Of a DNA stretch of 64,000 bases, positions 36,471 through 48,991 are shown one piece after another; within the stretch, counting starts at the first letter, position 1, and each line of letters begins with the position of its first letter. A program made the position numbers and the translations under genes. The stretch comes from Codonopsis lanceolata (Eukaryota > Streptophyta > Magnoliopsida > Asterales > Campanulaceae), in the NCBI GenBank assembly GCA_013146195.2, contig CM028378.1, forward strand, positions 10,345,350 to 10,409,349, read 5' to 3'. The notes below the pieces were generated by a model. It was not told where the DNA came from, made no database searches, and saw only the letters and a list, made by a program, of their open reading frames with translations.

Positions 36471-37020
36471 ATTTACCAAGGAAATATAAATCCATTGTAA
36501 TTTCCAAGGAATTTGCCTAGGAAATTTATTTCCGAATTATGCCAAGGAAATTACCAAGGAAAACTATTTCCATGGAGAATGTTGAGGAATTCAGAGAGGA
36601 AATGTATTCCTGGGTATTTTTGGAAGGAATTTACCAAGGAAAATATTGTACATCGGAAATTCCGACGAATTTAGTGTGGAAAAATATTTCTACAGTAATT
36701 TACAAAGAATTTACCATGGAAAATATTTCGTAGGCAAATATCCTTTATAAATTCCTTGGGAAATATCACTCCAAATTTAGCTAGAAAATTACTAAGGAAA
36801 CTAATCCTCTAAAATTACCCCGAGATATTTTTCACCGGGATATTTTATGGAACCGAGAATTTTTTGGCGCTAAACTTCCCTCCAAATTTACCAAGGAAAA
36901 TATTCCTAGGCAATTAGGCAAAACGTTTAAAAAAAATTGGTGGGAAGAGTCCCGCCATAATTACCAACAAAATTCTAGAGGAATAATTGCAAGGGAATAT
37001 TTTCTTGGTGAAATCCTTGT
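36471..37020. repeat. CACTA left subterminal repeats
   Basis: Many copies of TTACCAAGGAAA or CCAAGGAAAT and their inverses lie within 550 bp of the left end. Such motifs are binding sites for the accessory transposase in CACTA elements. The 64-codon open frame at 36539 is an artefact of these repeats. Confidence 0.85.
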
Positions 37021-38650
37021 GGTTTTGTAATATATGTGTGTGTGTTATATACACACATAATATTTTTTTCTCAATAGAAAACATTTAACTTTTTATAAAC
37101 ATATTTATCATTAGATATCTTTAAACACTAGTATATAAATATACACATATATCTTAATTGTTTTGTTAATATTTACATATTTAACCAGCAACATAATTAC
37201 AAAAAAATGAGAATATACATCCATGTATAAGTATTTATAAAAATGCTAACGAAAATCAATTTTCAAGTTCGCTTAAGATTTTTTAGAATAAAAAATTAAC
37301 AAAGTAGTTAATTAGATTCAATATGAATTTGTATATGGATTACAGCGTATGCCCCCTTATCATTTTCTTAAAAGAGTATCATGTTTGATATAGCACACAA
37401 ATTAAAGAAGATGATTGAATATATTATAAATATTAAGATAGTGTGTATTTTCGTTCTAAAACACATACACACAATATAAACCATTATCTAGGCGCTCATG
37501 TATGAGATTATCTAGTGTCATCCTAACTTCTACTGTTTGCTCGTTTCTTCAATTGGGCATGATAGAAAGATACAAACATGGTCTCCATATCGACATGCTT
37601 GACGGGATGTAGAGTACTTGATGAGATGAGAGTATGATATGACGCTATCGCATAAGTAAATGAGATTTATCCAAACGATAGTTGAATTGTCAAATTGGTA
37701 TCCTAGTAAGATAAGCATGACCTCTAATTTTGAATGACTCAATTGAGCTCATGTCCAGCAATATATAAACATATTCTTCGTATCGACATGCTTCATGGGA
37801 TGGAGAGTACTTGATAAGATGAGAGTATGATATGACACTATTGCATAAGTAAAAGAGATCTAGTCAAACGATAGTTGAATTGCTCGAATTAATTGATATC
37901 CTAGTTAGATAAACATGAACTCTAATTTCTAATGATCATATTTGACATGAGACGCAAAAGAACGATGACTGTCCTGTTGCCCAGTCAAGGGTAAGGGTCA
38001 GATCAGTGTTCTTGACGGGCCACTTTGAACAACATTTGTTTTTACTAACATTTAGTTTTTAATGGTATTATTTGATAGATTGTATTTTTGAAATATTAAA
38101 AAATAATTGTTATATTACTTGATCGGGTGTTTTAAGCAATTTAAATATTCACAAAAGGTTGATAAAAGAAGTTTCATTTATTTACTTATTTGTAAAAGAA
38201 TAAATCTTAGAAACACTAGTAAATAATTGAGTAAAATTCTAGTCGATCCCTTTTTAAAAGTTTTTAACCTCAAAAGTCCACCGTTCTTTTTTTTCAATCA
38301 CAAAAGACCACTTTTCGAAATATTGTTCCAAAAATGTCATCATCTTCTTCAACAACTCCGACAATACACTTTGAATTCGAAAATCACGATTGTGCGCAAC
38401 GAAACGGGGATAGTTCTTTAATTCATGAATATATGAAACAATAATGGATCTGTGCTGAGTTGAAAGATTTTGCAGTTGGGATGAAGGTGGAGAAGGAGGA
38501 AAAAGAAGAAGGTTTAAGACGGAGGAGATGAAAGAAAAAAGTGGATGGCGTAAAGCGGTTTTTATGCTTTTGTATCATGATCCAAAAATGAATTAGGTAA
38601 TATTTTTGCACCGCAGTTCAAAGATAAATTTCCTAGTCTATTTTTGAATC
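37021..38650. repeat. CACTA interior, non-coding, with a 191-bp-spaced direct repeat
   Basis: AT-rich with no supported gene. Two direct repeats of about 170 bp (37574-37740 and 37765-37935) share ATCGACATGCTT, GAGAGTATGATATGAC and AACGATAGTTGAATTG. Confidence 0.6.
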
Positions 38651-38960
38651 CACTACTAGAAACATGATATTTACTGACGAAATATTACTGACAGAATTTT
38701 GCCGTTGGCAATTACTGACGGAATTTGAAAATTACTAACGGAGGTCCACAGTAAATAAGCGGGTCATTAATTAATAATTACTGATGGAATTTTCCGACAG
38801 CAATTACTGACAGAATTTTAAAATCACTAACGGAAGTCCATTTTGCAAAATTACTATGAAATGGTGTCATATTTAATAACGGAGTTTCCGTAGGTAATTG
38901 TTTTTTTTCCGTAAGCAATTAGACACAAAATATCTCCGTCGGTAATTAGCATTGAAATTT
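38651..38960 (+). mobile_element. One end of a second CACTA element
   Basis: CACTACTAGAAA at 38651 is a typical CACTA terminus, distinct from the enclosing one. It is followed by repeats of ATTACTGACGGAATTT and inverses such as TTCCGT(A/C)GGTAATT up to about 38960, a different subterminal family. I could not find the matching right end (CTAGTAGTG) anywhere to 51138, so this is a fragment or has lost its partner. Confidence 0.65.
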
Positions 38961-39039
38961 TCTGTCGCTAATCACATTAAAAGAAATAAAAAATATACTG
39001 AAGTTTTCCTTTTTGCTAAGGCGGGAGATAAAACATAGA

Positions 39040-39400
39040 TGCCGCCCTTTATTTCATCTGTCAATAAACCCTCTCTCAAAAAACCCTCTGTCTCAAATTA
39101 ACTCGGCCTCTCTCTCTTCCTCTTTGCAATCGCTCCCTCAGGCGCCCTCGGGCGTTCCCTCTCAAGGCCAACGATCAGTGCGTCCCTAATTTCTTCTCGG
39201 TTTCTCAAACCCTCGATTTCCCTCTCCCTCTCAATTTCTTCTCAGTTCTCAAACACTTGATTTCCCCCTCCCTCTCCCTTCACGGTCTCTCTCAAATCCC
39301 TACTCTCAAACTCGCTCTTCTGTCTTCATTACTGCAGCCACCGTCGGTCCCTCTGCTTCCACTTCCTCCGTGACGTCAGTTCAGGTACGTGTCTTTCCTC
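39040..39400 (+). promoter_or_regulatory. CT-rich leader-like stretch with a splice donor
   Basis: Long CT-rich runs (CCCTCTCTC and similar) end near TCAGGTACGTG at 39380-39390, a candidate exon end with donor. This looks like a 5' untranslated exon plus intron start, possibly of the captured OTU gene or of the second CACTA. The copia element lies in the following intron-like sequence. Inference only. Confidence 0.35.
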
Positions 39401-39526
39401 TTCAGTCTCAAACCCACATTTATACCTATTTTTGTATATAATTTTCTGTTGTGTTTGCTATATATCGTGAATCCATATCTGTTGTGTTTGAGCACTTTTA
39501 TGCTCAAACTCTTGTTCAATTGATTG

Positions 39527-39531
39527 ATTGT
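39527..39531. repeat. Target-site duplication of the copia element (ATTGT)
   Basis: ATTGT here and at 44898-44902 flank the two LTRs exactly. Confidence 0.93.
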
Positions 39532-39898
39532 TGTTAACAATACCAATATCCAGATTACAAGAGAGATTGATCAACAAACTAACAGAATCAAAGCTCAAGG
39601 GATCAGAGTGCACAGTTCAGAAGTTGCAATGGGACTTGGAGGGTAGCGTGTGTAATAAATACATAGTTGAGGGGAATCGAGTGTAGACTGTGATTTATAG
39701 ACAGTTATGTTAGTTAGGGATTGGGGAATTCTATATTATCTGTTTCACCTAATCCCTATACCAACCTGTATATATATTAAGGGATAGATTGATCCGAGAT
39801 AGAGAAAGAAATACAAGTTCAATAAAGTACAATGATCACTTTCTTGATCATATAAAATCTCTTCAAGAAATCACCCAATCCATGGACTGCATTTATCA
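39532..39898 (+). repeat. Copia 5' LTR (367 bp)
   Basis: Starts TGTTAACAATACC and ends GCATTTATCA. TGTATATATATTAAGG near 39768-39783 is the likely TATA region. Confidence 0.95.
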
Positions 39899-39910
39899 TG
39901 GTATCAGAGC
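39899..39910 (+). other. Copia primer binding site, initiator tRNA-Met
   Basis: TGGTATCAGAGC directly after the LTR. Confidence 0.95.
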
Positions 39911-40014
39911 AAGGTCGATCTCCCTTCTCTCCATCCAGGCTTCAATTCCAAACTGGTAATTGCTCTCCTCTCTCATTCACTGCCTAGTCGTAATTCGCCT
40001 CTTCATCTTTCTCT

Positions 40015-43000
40015 ATGGAAAACCCTACCTCTGAAGACTCTACCAAACTGACCAAAGATGGCAGTTCCAGCACTGTGGTGGATGCCTATGATCTACCTGA
40101 ATCACAGCTTCAACTAAATCCCTGTCACCCCCTCTATCTCCATGCCAATGATCACCCTGGGATGATTCTTGTGACTGAAACCCTAACCAATTCCACTTTC
40201 AACCAATGGAAAATCTCCATAACCACTGCACTCTCAGCCAAGAACAAGCTTGACATGGTCAAAGGCCTAAACAAGAAACCTATTCCTCCCTCTAAGTACA
40301 TCAGTGCCTGGGAAAGATGCAATAGTATGATTGTTTCTTGGCTTTTGAACTCTGTTAACTCAGAAATCCGACAAAGTATTGTCTACCTTCCAACTACACA
40401 TGAGATATGGGATGACATCACTACAAGATTTACACAAAGTGATGCCCCAAAAATCTTTCAAACACAGAAAAGCATCATTTTGTGCACACAAGGGGATCTA
40501 AGCATCAATGCATACTACACCAGATTCAAGGGCCTCTGGGATGAATTTACAAATCTTCTTCAGAAGCCCAAATGCACTCAGAATCGCACTTGTGGTGCTC
40601 TCAATGCTCAAGAAGAGCATGACAACATCACAAAGTTAACTCAATTCCTCATGGGCCTATCTGAGAGATATACAGATGTCATGGGCCAAATTATGAGAAT
40701 GTGCCCCCTTCCCACTGTGGCAAAGGCTGTTTCTATGCTCATACAAGAAGAAGGCCAAAGACTGCAGAGCAACCCTATGAACTTTGAAAACATTCCTTCT
40801 GCCCTCATGGGAAAAGTCATCAGTAACAGACTCAATAAACCAAGAACATCAGGTAACCCTCAAGTCTCTCAGGCAAAGGGAAAACAGTTCTGTGAATACT
40901 GCCATGGTGAGACTCATCAAAAGGACAAATGCTTCTTCTTGTGTGGATATCCTGAATGGCACCCACTATTTGGCACAAAACCAGACTTAAGCAAGATGCC
41001 AAGAAATAAAGGAAAAGTCAAGAACAGCTCCTCCATCAATAATGCAGTCACCCAGCCTGTCAAAGAAAATCCTGGAAACAGAAAGAAAGATGATTCCAGC
41101 ACTAGTACAGACTGCTTCACCCCTGGCCAACTACAACAACTTATGCTTCTTCTGAACAGCAACAAGAATGCCAACTCTACAGTCACACAAATGGATACAC
41201 CTGAAGATCATATGTCAGGTAATCTCACTTATAGTCCCAAGTTCTCCTACTTTGCTCACACAAAATCCTCACATCTTGACTGGATCATTGATACTGGTGC
41301 CAGTCACCATATCACTACTTCATTTGAATGTCTCACCAACCCTGTCACTGTCAATACTATGATACACTTACCTAATGGAAAGTCTTCTTCCATAACTCAT
41401 AAAGGCATTGTTACTCTAACAGGTAACATTGTTCTAAAAGATGTTTATCTTGCACCTGACTTTCAATGTAACCTCATATCTGGAAATAAATTGATTAGTG
41501 ACAGTAATATTTGCCTGATCTTCTCTGCTTCACATTGCTACCTTCAGGACCCTACTCAAAAGACACTCATGAAGATTGGTAGACTTGATGGTGGCCTGTA
41601 CAAACTATCCTCAACAGACTCCAGTAATCTGAAGCAAACTGCCTACTCTGAGTGCAAGAAACTTTTTGATCCTAACCTGTACAAACTCAGCAATACTTTC
41701 TCTATCACAAAACCTATTAATAAACTTCATCTGTGGCACACTAGACTAGGGCATGCTCCTGTACAATCTATGAAACATATTAGTTCTATCAATATACAAT
41801 TTGATTCCACTCCCAATGTGCATTGTGAAATCTGTCACTTAGCTAGACAGACTAGGCAGCCCTTCCCTCTAAGTGAATCCCACAGCTCCAATCCCTTTGA
41901 TCTCATTCATTGTGATGTATGGGACCCCTATAGAAAAGCTACCTATGATGGATGTACATCATTCCTCACCATTGTTGATGATCATTCCAGGGTCACTTGG
42001 ACCTTCCTTCTAAAAACCAAATCACAAGTCCATCAAACCCTGCAGTTCTTCTTCAACATGGTCAAAAATCAATTCAAAACCAATGTCAAACACCTAAGGA
42101 CTGACAATGGTACTGAATTCCTTAATGATGGTGTTGGCAGCCTCCTGGCATCTCAAGGCCTCTTACATGAATGTACCTGTGTTGACACCCCTCAGCAAAA
42201 TGGAAGAGTTGAGAGGAAACACAGACACCTCCTTGAACTTGCTAGGGCCCTGAGATTCCAGGCTAACCTTCCCAAAAGATTCTGGGGTGACTGCCTCCAC
42301 ACTGCCACCTACCTAATAAACAGACTTCCCAGCTCTGTTCTCAAGTTCAAAACCCCTTTTGAAGCTTTGTTTGGGACTCCACCCTCCTACAATCACTTAA
42401 AAACCCTAGGATGTCTATGCTATGTGTCAACCTCATCTCACAACAGAGACAAACTATCCCCCAGAGCACAAAAATGCATCTTCATTGGATACCCTAGCAA
42501 CAGGAAAGCCTATAAGGTTTACAACATAAGCACTCACCAGGTCCTGTACAGCAGAGATGTTGTGTTCTATGAATCAATCTTTCCTTTTCAAGAAAATCCC
42601 ACTCAATCTCCTCAACATAATCTCTTTCCTGCCCATAACCCTAATCCAATCCTTGAAGAAGAAAATCCAAATACCACAGAAGTCAACAACTCCAATAATG
42701 CTACTGACACTGACACCAACACTGAGAACAATCAAACTGAAGCTCATCCAATCACCAATGACCCTAACAATACCCTCTCACCTATGCACACTAGGCTCCA
42801 AAGGCATAGAACTATCCCTATCAAATTCAAAGATTACACTAATCTTCCCCCCAACCTAACACAACCCTCAGCCAACCACACAACACCTTATTCCATCACC
42901 AAATTTTGCAACTATACTAATGTCTCCACACCCTATAGAAACTACTCAAACAATATCTCCACTCATCATGAACCAAAAACATACGAACAGGCTATTAAAG

Positions 43001-44526
43001 ACCCTCTATGGTGCCAAGCCATAACTGAGGAACTCCAAGCCCTTGAAAACAACAACACATGGACCTTCAAACCCTCCCAACCAACAAGAAAATTGTAGGC
43101 TGCAAATGGACCTTCAGAATTAAATATAATGCTGATCGTACTATAAACAAGTACAAGGCTAGACTTGTAGCAAAAGGCTACACTCAAATTGAGGGAACAG
43201 ACTACTTTGAAACATTCTCTCCAGTAGCCAAACTAACCTCTGTCAAAGTTCTTTTGGCTGTTGCAGCAGCAAAACAATGGCCCATACTCTAGCTTGATGT
43301 CTCCAATCCATTCCTTCATGGAGACCTCCATGAGGAAGTGTACATGGATCTTCCTCCTGGATACCTTCCCATCCAAAATCAAGAGTCAACTTCTGTTGTT
43401 TGTAAACTGTCCAAATCCCTATATGGTCTAAAACAGGCACCAAGACAATGGTTTGCAAAACTATCCACCACTCTCATCAATTTTGGATTCCAACAATCAC
43501 AAAATGATCATACTCTCTTCTATCTTAACACTAACTCTCAGTTCATAGCTCTTCTTGTCTATGTAGATGATCTCCTTATTACAGGCTCAAGCTCAAATCT
43601 GATCACTCATGTCAAGGATCACCTAAAGTCTGTCTTTCCTGTAAAAGATCTTGGTTCTCTAAGGTACTTTCTTGGTCTTGAAGTGGCAAGAAACAAATCT
43701 GGAATATGCCTACATCAGAAGAAGTATGCTATGGAAATTGTCAGTGACAGTGGTCTCACTAATGCTAAGCCTGCTCCAACTCCAATTGAAAAAGACCACA
43801 GGCTAGCCGCTATCTCATCCACCTCTCTAGCAGATCCTGCCTCTTATAGAAGACTCATTGGTAGACTGATTTACCTCTCAGTCACTAGACCAGATATCAC
43901 CTACAGTGTTCAAGTTCTAAGCCAATTCATGGCCAATCCTATGGACCATCAGTGGCATGCTGCTCTAAGACTAGTCAAATATATTAAGGGCACTCCTGGT
44001 CAAGGTCTCCTATTTCCAGCTCACTCATCAACAAACCTAACAGCCTACTGTGACTCAGACTGGGCTTCTTGTCCAATTACCAGAAGGTCTCTCTCAGGAT
44101 ACTGCATCTATCTAGGAGGGTCACTTGTCTCTTGGAAATGCAAGAAGCAACCAACAATGAGCAGATCCTCAGCTGAAGTTGAATACAAAAGTATGGCTGA
44201 TACATGTTGTGAGACCAAATGGCTCATTTCACTCCTTAAAGACCTCAATATCACCACAAACCTTCCAGTCCCTCTACACTGTGATAACCAATCTGCTATC
44301 CATATCTCTGCGAACCCAGTGTTCCATGAAAGAACCAAACACATTGATATAGACTGTCATTTAGTCAGAGAAATGATACAAAGAGGATTGATTTGAACTA
44401 AATACATTGCCTCAACTGAACAACCTGCAGACTTATTCACAAAGGCTCTGCCCTCTCCTCAGTTTTACCATCTTCTGCGTAAGTTGCCAGTTCTAAACAT
44501 ATTTGTTCAGCCTTCCAACTTGAGGG
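40015..44526 (+). pseudogene. Ty1/copia gag-pol polyprotein, nearly intact
   Basis: Gag (residues about 40-270) has the copia-type block YLHANDHPGM and the zinc knuckle CEYCHGETHQKDKC (293-306). Protease has DTGA at residue 426. The pre-integrase block is LWHTRLGHAPV (about 573). The integrase core has CDVW (D634), TDNGTEF (D697) and VERKH (E733), a correct D,D35E spacing. The frame then breaks: one C is missing near 43072, a TAG at 43290-43292 sits where family members have glutamine, and a TGA lies at 44394-44396. Reverse transcriptase (YVDD at 43560-43571) and RNase H (CDSDWAS, CDNQSAIHIS) are otherwise well kept and the reading continues to the polypurine tract. Both stops fit C-to-T changes. 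Confidence 0.95.
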
Positions 44527-44530
44527 GGGA
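44520..44530 (+). other. Copia polypurine tract
   Basis: TTGAGGGGGGA directly before the 3' LTR. Confidence 0.93.
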
Positions 44531-44897
44531 TGTTAACAATACCAATATCCAGATTACAAGAGAGATTGATCAACAAACTAACAGAATCAAAGCTCAAGGG
44601 ATCAGAGTGCACAGTTTAGAAGTTGCAATGGGACTTGGAGGGTAGCGTGTGTAATAAATACATAGTTGAGGGGAATCGAGTGTCGACTGTGATTTATAGA
44701 CAGTTATGTTAGTTAGGGATTGGGGAATTCTGTATTATCTGTTTCACCTAATCCCTATACCAACCTGTATATATATTAAGGGATAGATTGATCCGAGATA
44801 GAGAAAGAAATACAAGTTCAATAAAGTACAATGATCACTTTCTTGATCATATAAAATCTCTTCAAGAAACCACCCAATCCATGGACTGCATTTATCA
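44531..44897 (+). repeat. Copia 3' LTR (367 bp)
   Basis: Identical in length to the 5' LTR with four substitutions. Confidence 0.95.
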
Positions 44898-44902
44898 ATT
44901 GT

Positions 44903-46044
44903 TATACTAGGAATTTCGATTAGTTAATTTTACAAGTTGTTTGGGGGCCGTATACCTATGTCTTGCCATTTGTGTAGGATGCCATCGCTTGAAACTGTGG
45001 ACATGGTGATCGAGGATTTAAAGGTTTATCATTATTATTATATAGCTATTTTCAAGTGTATTAATAATTCTCTTTATTTCCTAAATAATTCTTCTTGTAA
45101 GAAAAAAGTAAGAGTATAATGATAAAAATGTTAGCCTAAAAAGAAATTTATAGAAATAGGACAACTATTTTAGAACATATTAAAACGAAAATATGATAAT
45201 AATTTAAGAATGAAGGGAGTATATGATTGAAACAATAATTATTCGAATGACTGAGCTCTTTTCTCGTTTCACGCCAAATTTAATTTATTTTTTAGTTTTC
45301 CAAGGTAATTCAAACCCAAATGACCAAGACTAATCTCGAGCCAAGTAGAACCACAAGGGAGGTAAAACTAATTTAACCAAAGTTTTAACTCGGCTTTGTT
45401 CACTTAACTCGAACCTCAGATCTATTGTTAACTTAGAACAATTCTGTTTCAAGTTTAATTGTGTATATAGTATTTTAATTTTTTTTATTTTTTGAATCTT
45501 CTAAAAAAAATAATAGTTTGGCAGGGTAGGACTTTGTTTGAAGTGTCAAGCTCCTGGATCCTGCCATCTTTGAATAGTTAGAAATATCAGTCAACGAAAT
45601 TTCATTGATGTATTCACAATTCGCAGCCCCGAAGTTAAAACTCTTAGCTACCTCCTCTTCCTTGGACTAACTGTACTCTCCTCCTTCTTATTGATTTCCT
45701 CGAATTGGGTCACAGTCTCACCAAACCATAACTGAAGTTACTAAACAATGGAGTAAGAATGTCAATATTCTTTAATAACAGTAGTACATATGACTCACCT
45801 AACCCCTTGCACACCCGTGTACATGTAAAACACTAGAACTTAATATGCTGAGAAGTATTTGCATTATTGGTTTCTCAAGATTTTAAGTATATGGTGGGTT
45901 AACCATTAAAGTGTAGTCTAGATGCTGGAGATTCTTTATGTTGCAATTTTTTTAAAATATAAATATAAATATCAATCTACTAATTGAAAAAGTTGCATTG
46001 CTTTTAAAAAGTTGATGAGTAAAATGATTCTTCTTTTTCTATAG
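44903..46044 (+). other. Intron-like CACTA cargo with one exon-like piece and a worn MITE end
   Basis: A short open piece with ATG at 44979 (MPSLETVDMVIEDLK) follows TGTGTAG and could be an exon; its protein is not recognised. A diverged Stowaway-like end (AATTTAAGAATGAAGGGAGTA) lies near 45203-45223. The rest is AT-rich and non-coding. Confidence 0.35.
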
Positions 46045-47320
46045 ACTGCAGGTATACCAATTAGTAGAGCTCAAAATTCTAGGGGATGGTAACTATCAGG
46101 TTAGTACCTTTCTATACGTTCCAAGGGGAGTAACTTCCAGTTCACCTTATTCTTTGAAGGCATCTATTAGCACAATCTAATGTGTATGCAAGTAGTCCAT
46201 AGATAAGTATGATTCTAGCAGTTCATATTTGTTATACTTTTTGCAATACAACTTGTAGGCTGCTGATTGATTGAAGAGCATATCGTTGTGCAGTTATGCC
46301 ATTAGGTCCAAGCAGTTTGGTTGTAGGCTGCTGATTGATTGTACTGTGCTGTTGATCAATCGTTCTGTCTTAGTAGCCTAAATGATCTATATTGGCAGGT
46401 CAGTAAATTAACATGGCTTTAGGTGCTTACTTCGATGTTGATGTGATGTCCACATATTCGGTCTTGCTTCATGTCTTGAGGACAAGAAATTGTTTCATCC
46501 CATGTCAGTCACCCTGGATCTCGCTATGTTTTAGTTTCTAGGTCCACCAAGAAACTTAACTCAATTAACTGTCCTAAGTACCACTCATTGTGGATGGAGA
46601 ATTGGGACCTTTCTCCACTGTGGCATATCCGTTTGTCCAGATTATACAAGTTTCAAGTTTTAACTATTCACCTATTTGCATTGTTGAACTGAAACTACGC
46701 TCCCTTTACTTCACAATCAATGATTGTAACTGATAAAATCTGGTATATTCTAAACCATAACTGTGATATTCGAAAATAGATTTTTCTTATTAATGTGGTA
46801 ATTTAACTCAAAATTGTTGGTTGCATAAATAGAAATTGATCGAAACAGAAGTCACAATGTCTTACTTATTTTATACAATGGTTCTTGATAAGAACAACTT
46901 CACTTTTTGGTTTTTTTCCAGTTTCAAGCTCTATCAGATCAGGTTTATCTTACACTTGAACACCACAAATTTGTTAATTAGAGCACAAGTCATAAATCAG
47001 GTTGTTTTGATATGTCAGAAAGGAACATGATTTTGCTTTTTTCGTAGTTAAAGTTCAACTAAGTGTTGTATCTTTCTAACTCCCTTGAATCTATTTTTCT
47101 TCCAACATTATCTATTGCCAGCTCAAATCACACTCAGATATCTATGAAGGATATGTTCCCATGGCCTATGGTGATTATTTGATGAAGATCGCTAAGTATT
47201 TGCTACTCCTCTTTCTTTGATTTGGTGATGATTTCAATTAGTGACTACCTGACCATCTGTATGCGAATTAGGACGGGTGAGTGGGGTGATCATGTCACCT
47301 TGCAGGCTGCTGCAGATTTG
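46045..47320 (+). pseudogene. Captured OTU-domain deubiquitinase gene fragment, four exons
   Basis: OTU proteases remove ubiquitin from proteins with a Cys-His pair. Four exon pieces with intact splice borders read in order: 46045-46099 (LQVYQLVELKILGDGNYQ), 46922-47000 (FQALSDQVYLTLEHHKFV, then a stop and frameshift before QVINQ), 47122-47195 (LKSHSDIYEGYVPMAYGDYL) and 47272-47320 (TGEWGDHVTLQAAADL). The match to plant OTU proteins of the OTU9-12 type is strong. The catalytic cysteine in the GDGNCQF motif is tyrosine here (TAT). The catalytic histidine region is missing because the coding match stops just before a LINE at 47374. Introns are retained, so it was captured as genomic DNA. Inactive as a protease. 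Confidence 0.85.
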
Positions 47321-47373
47321 GTACAATTCTACATCTCAACTACATTTATTTCCTTGTTATAGTGATACATTAC

Positions 47374-48991
47374 GGTTTCTTTGGGCAAACTTTATGAGGA
47401 AAAAATACTGCTCGTCAACTCATCCGCTCCTAGCTTCTTGTCGTGGTTCCTCTACATGGCGCAGGATGTGTTTGGTTAGAGCTACGACTGATCCTTATAT
47501 TCGATGGGTTATCGGGAAAGGGGAGTGCTTCACCTGGTTAGATAACTGGATTCCTGATGGAAATCTGGCCGTTCCTTCACCGCATTCTTTCCCTCTCGTT
47601 CATCAACTTTTTGATGCCTCGGGCCAGCTTTCTTCTCACGCTCGTTTGGTTCTTGGTGCTTCTGCCTCTAACATGATTGACAGTTCCAGCATATCTATTA
47701 TTGACAAGCCTGATCTTGCTTGTTGGAGTCTCACAACTTCGGGCTCTTTCTCTTTAGCATCTGCCTGGAACTTAATTCGCCTTAAGGACCCTTTGATTGC
47801 TTCAGCCAATTTCATTTGGCACAAGAAACTTCCTCGCCAGATCAGCCTATTCATGTGGAGACTATGGCAGCGAAAACTTCCTCTAGATGAGAGTGTTATT
47901 CAGAAAGGTATCCAAATTGCATCTCGTTGCTCTTGCTGCACCGTGGGTCATTCGGAATCCTACAATCATGTGTTCATCTCCAGCCCCATTGCGAGACAGG
48001 TTTGGTCTGAATTTAATTCGTTAGGAGCTGTTAATTGCCCCAGCTTCATGGTCCATTCTATGTGCATGGCATGGTGGTATTCTAGAGCCAATTCTTCCCT
48101 GCATATTATCACCCCCTCTATCATCCTTTGGGAGCTTTGGAAATTCAGAAATTCTGCTCGATATGATGACATCAGATGCCCCGCAAAAGTTCTTATCGAT
48201 CGGGTTAAATACTCTATTTTTTCTATTATATCTGGCTTGGCTTGGAATAACTGCTTAAACTGGGACTCTATTTTTTCTAGCCGCCTTGGTCATAGTAAAA
48301 CCAAGAAGATTCAAATCATCTACTGGTCCAAACCTGAGATAAACTTGGTTAAACTTAACACGGACGGAGCTTGTAAAGGCAACCCGGGTCCGAGTTTTGG
48401 AGGAGGTATTATTCGGGACAGCTCGGGTAATATGATCTTTGCCTTCTCATCCTGTTTTGGTCTCTCTACTGGTCTTAAAGCTGAATGTCTTGCCCTCATC
48501 CAAGGTCTCTCTTGGCTTCGTAGCAATGGATACAATCGTGCCATTGTTGAGATTGATTCGATGCTTCTGCTGGATTGCATTAAGGGTTGTTCGAAACCGC
48601 CTTGGGATTGTATCTATTTATTACGCAGAATTCTCAATCTTACTGCTGGGATGGGTTTTATTTTTTTGCACATATTCAGAGAAGGCAACTCGGTGGCTGA
48701 TGCTTTGGCTAATCTCGGAGCTGATCTTGGAAGTAACTCCTCTTTTTCTAGCATAGTTGACCTCCCCGGCTTCATTCGCGGCCTTATCAACCTGGATAAG
48801 ATTGGCACTCCGTATGTGCGTATTTCATAGTTTCCATCTGAATATTTGTATTTCTTTTCCGATGTTTTGGCTCCTTTGTCCTCCCTCTTATAAGGGCAAG
48901 GCTGGTTGTCCCCCTCAAGTTTGTATTCTTTTTTCTATTAAATAAAATCTAGCAGGGTACCGTCCCTGTTTCCAAAAAAAAAAAAAAAAAA
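47374..48991 (+). mobile_element. 5'-truncated L1-type LINE with poly(A) tail
   Basis: An open frame reaches 48830 from before the element and carries only the C-terminal part of ORF2. It has a reverse-transcriptase zinc-binding region (LPRQISLFMWRLWQRKLPL, then RCSCC and ESYNHVF) and a plant-type RNase H with TDGACKGNPGP (Asp 363), KAECLAL (Glu 403), EIDSM (Asp 427) and EGNSVADALA (Asp 475), counting from the ATG at 47277. The true LINE part starts near 47374. A 3' UTR with AAGGCTGGTTGTCCCCCTCA and an 18-A tail (48974-48991) follow. GGTTTCT at 47374-47380 and 48992-48998 may be a short target duplication. Truncated at the 5' end, so immobile. Confidence 0.9.

Larger units (their letters stand above)
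39532..44897 (+). mobile_element. Ty1/copia retrotransposon, full length, recent
   Basis: Complete layout: 5' LTR, primer binding site, single gag-pol frame, polypurine tract, 3' LTR, ATTGT duplication. The LTRs differ by four substitutions in 367 bases (about 1.1%), so the insertion is young. It lies inside an intron-like stretch of the CACTA cargo. Three lesions in pol (one frameshift, two stops) make this copy non-autonomous as read. Confidence 0.96.

Noticed and set aside
36539..36733. 64-codon frame at the CACTA left end as a transposase remnant
   Set aside because: It is a translation of the ACCAAGGAAA subterminal repeats.
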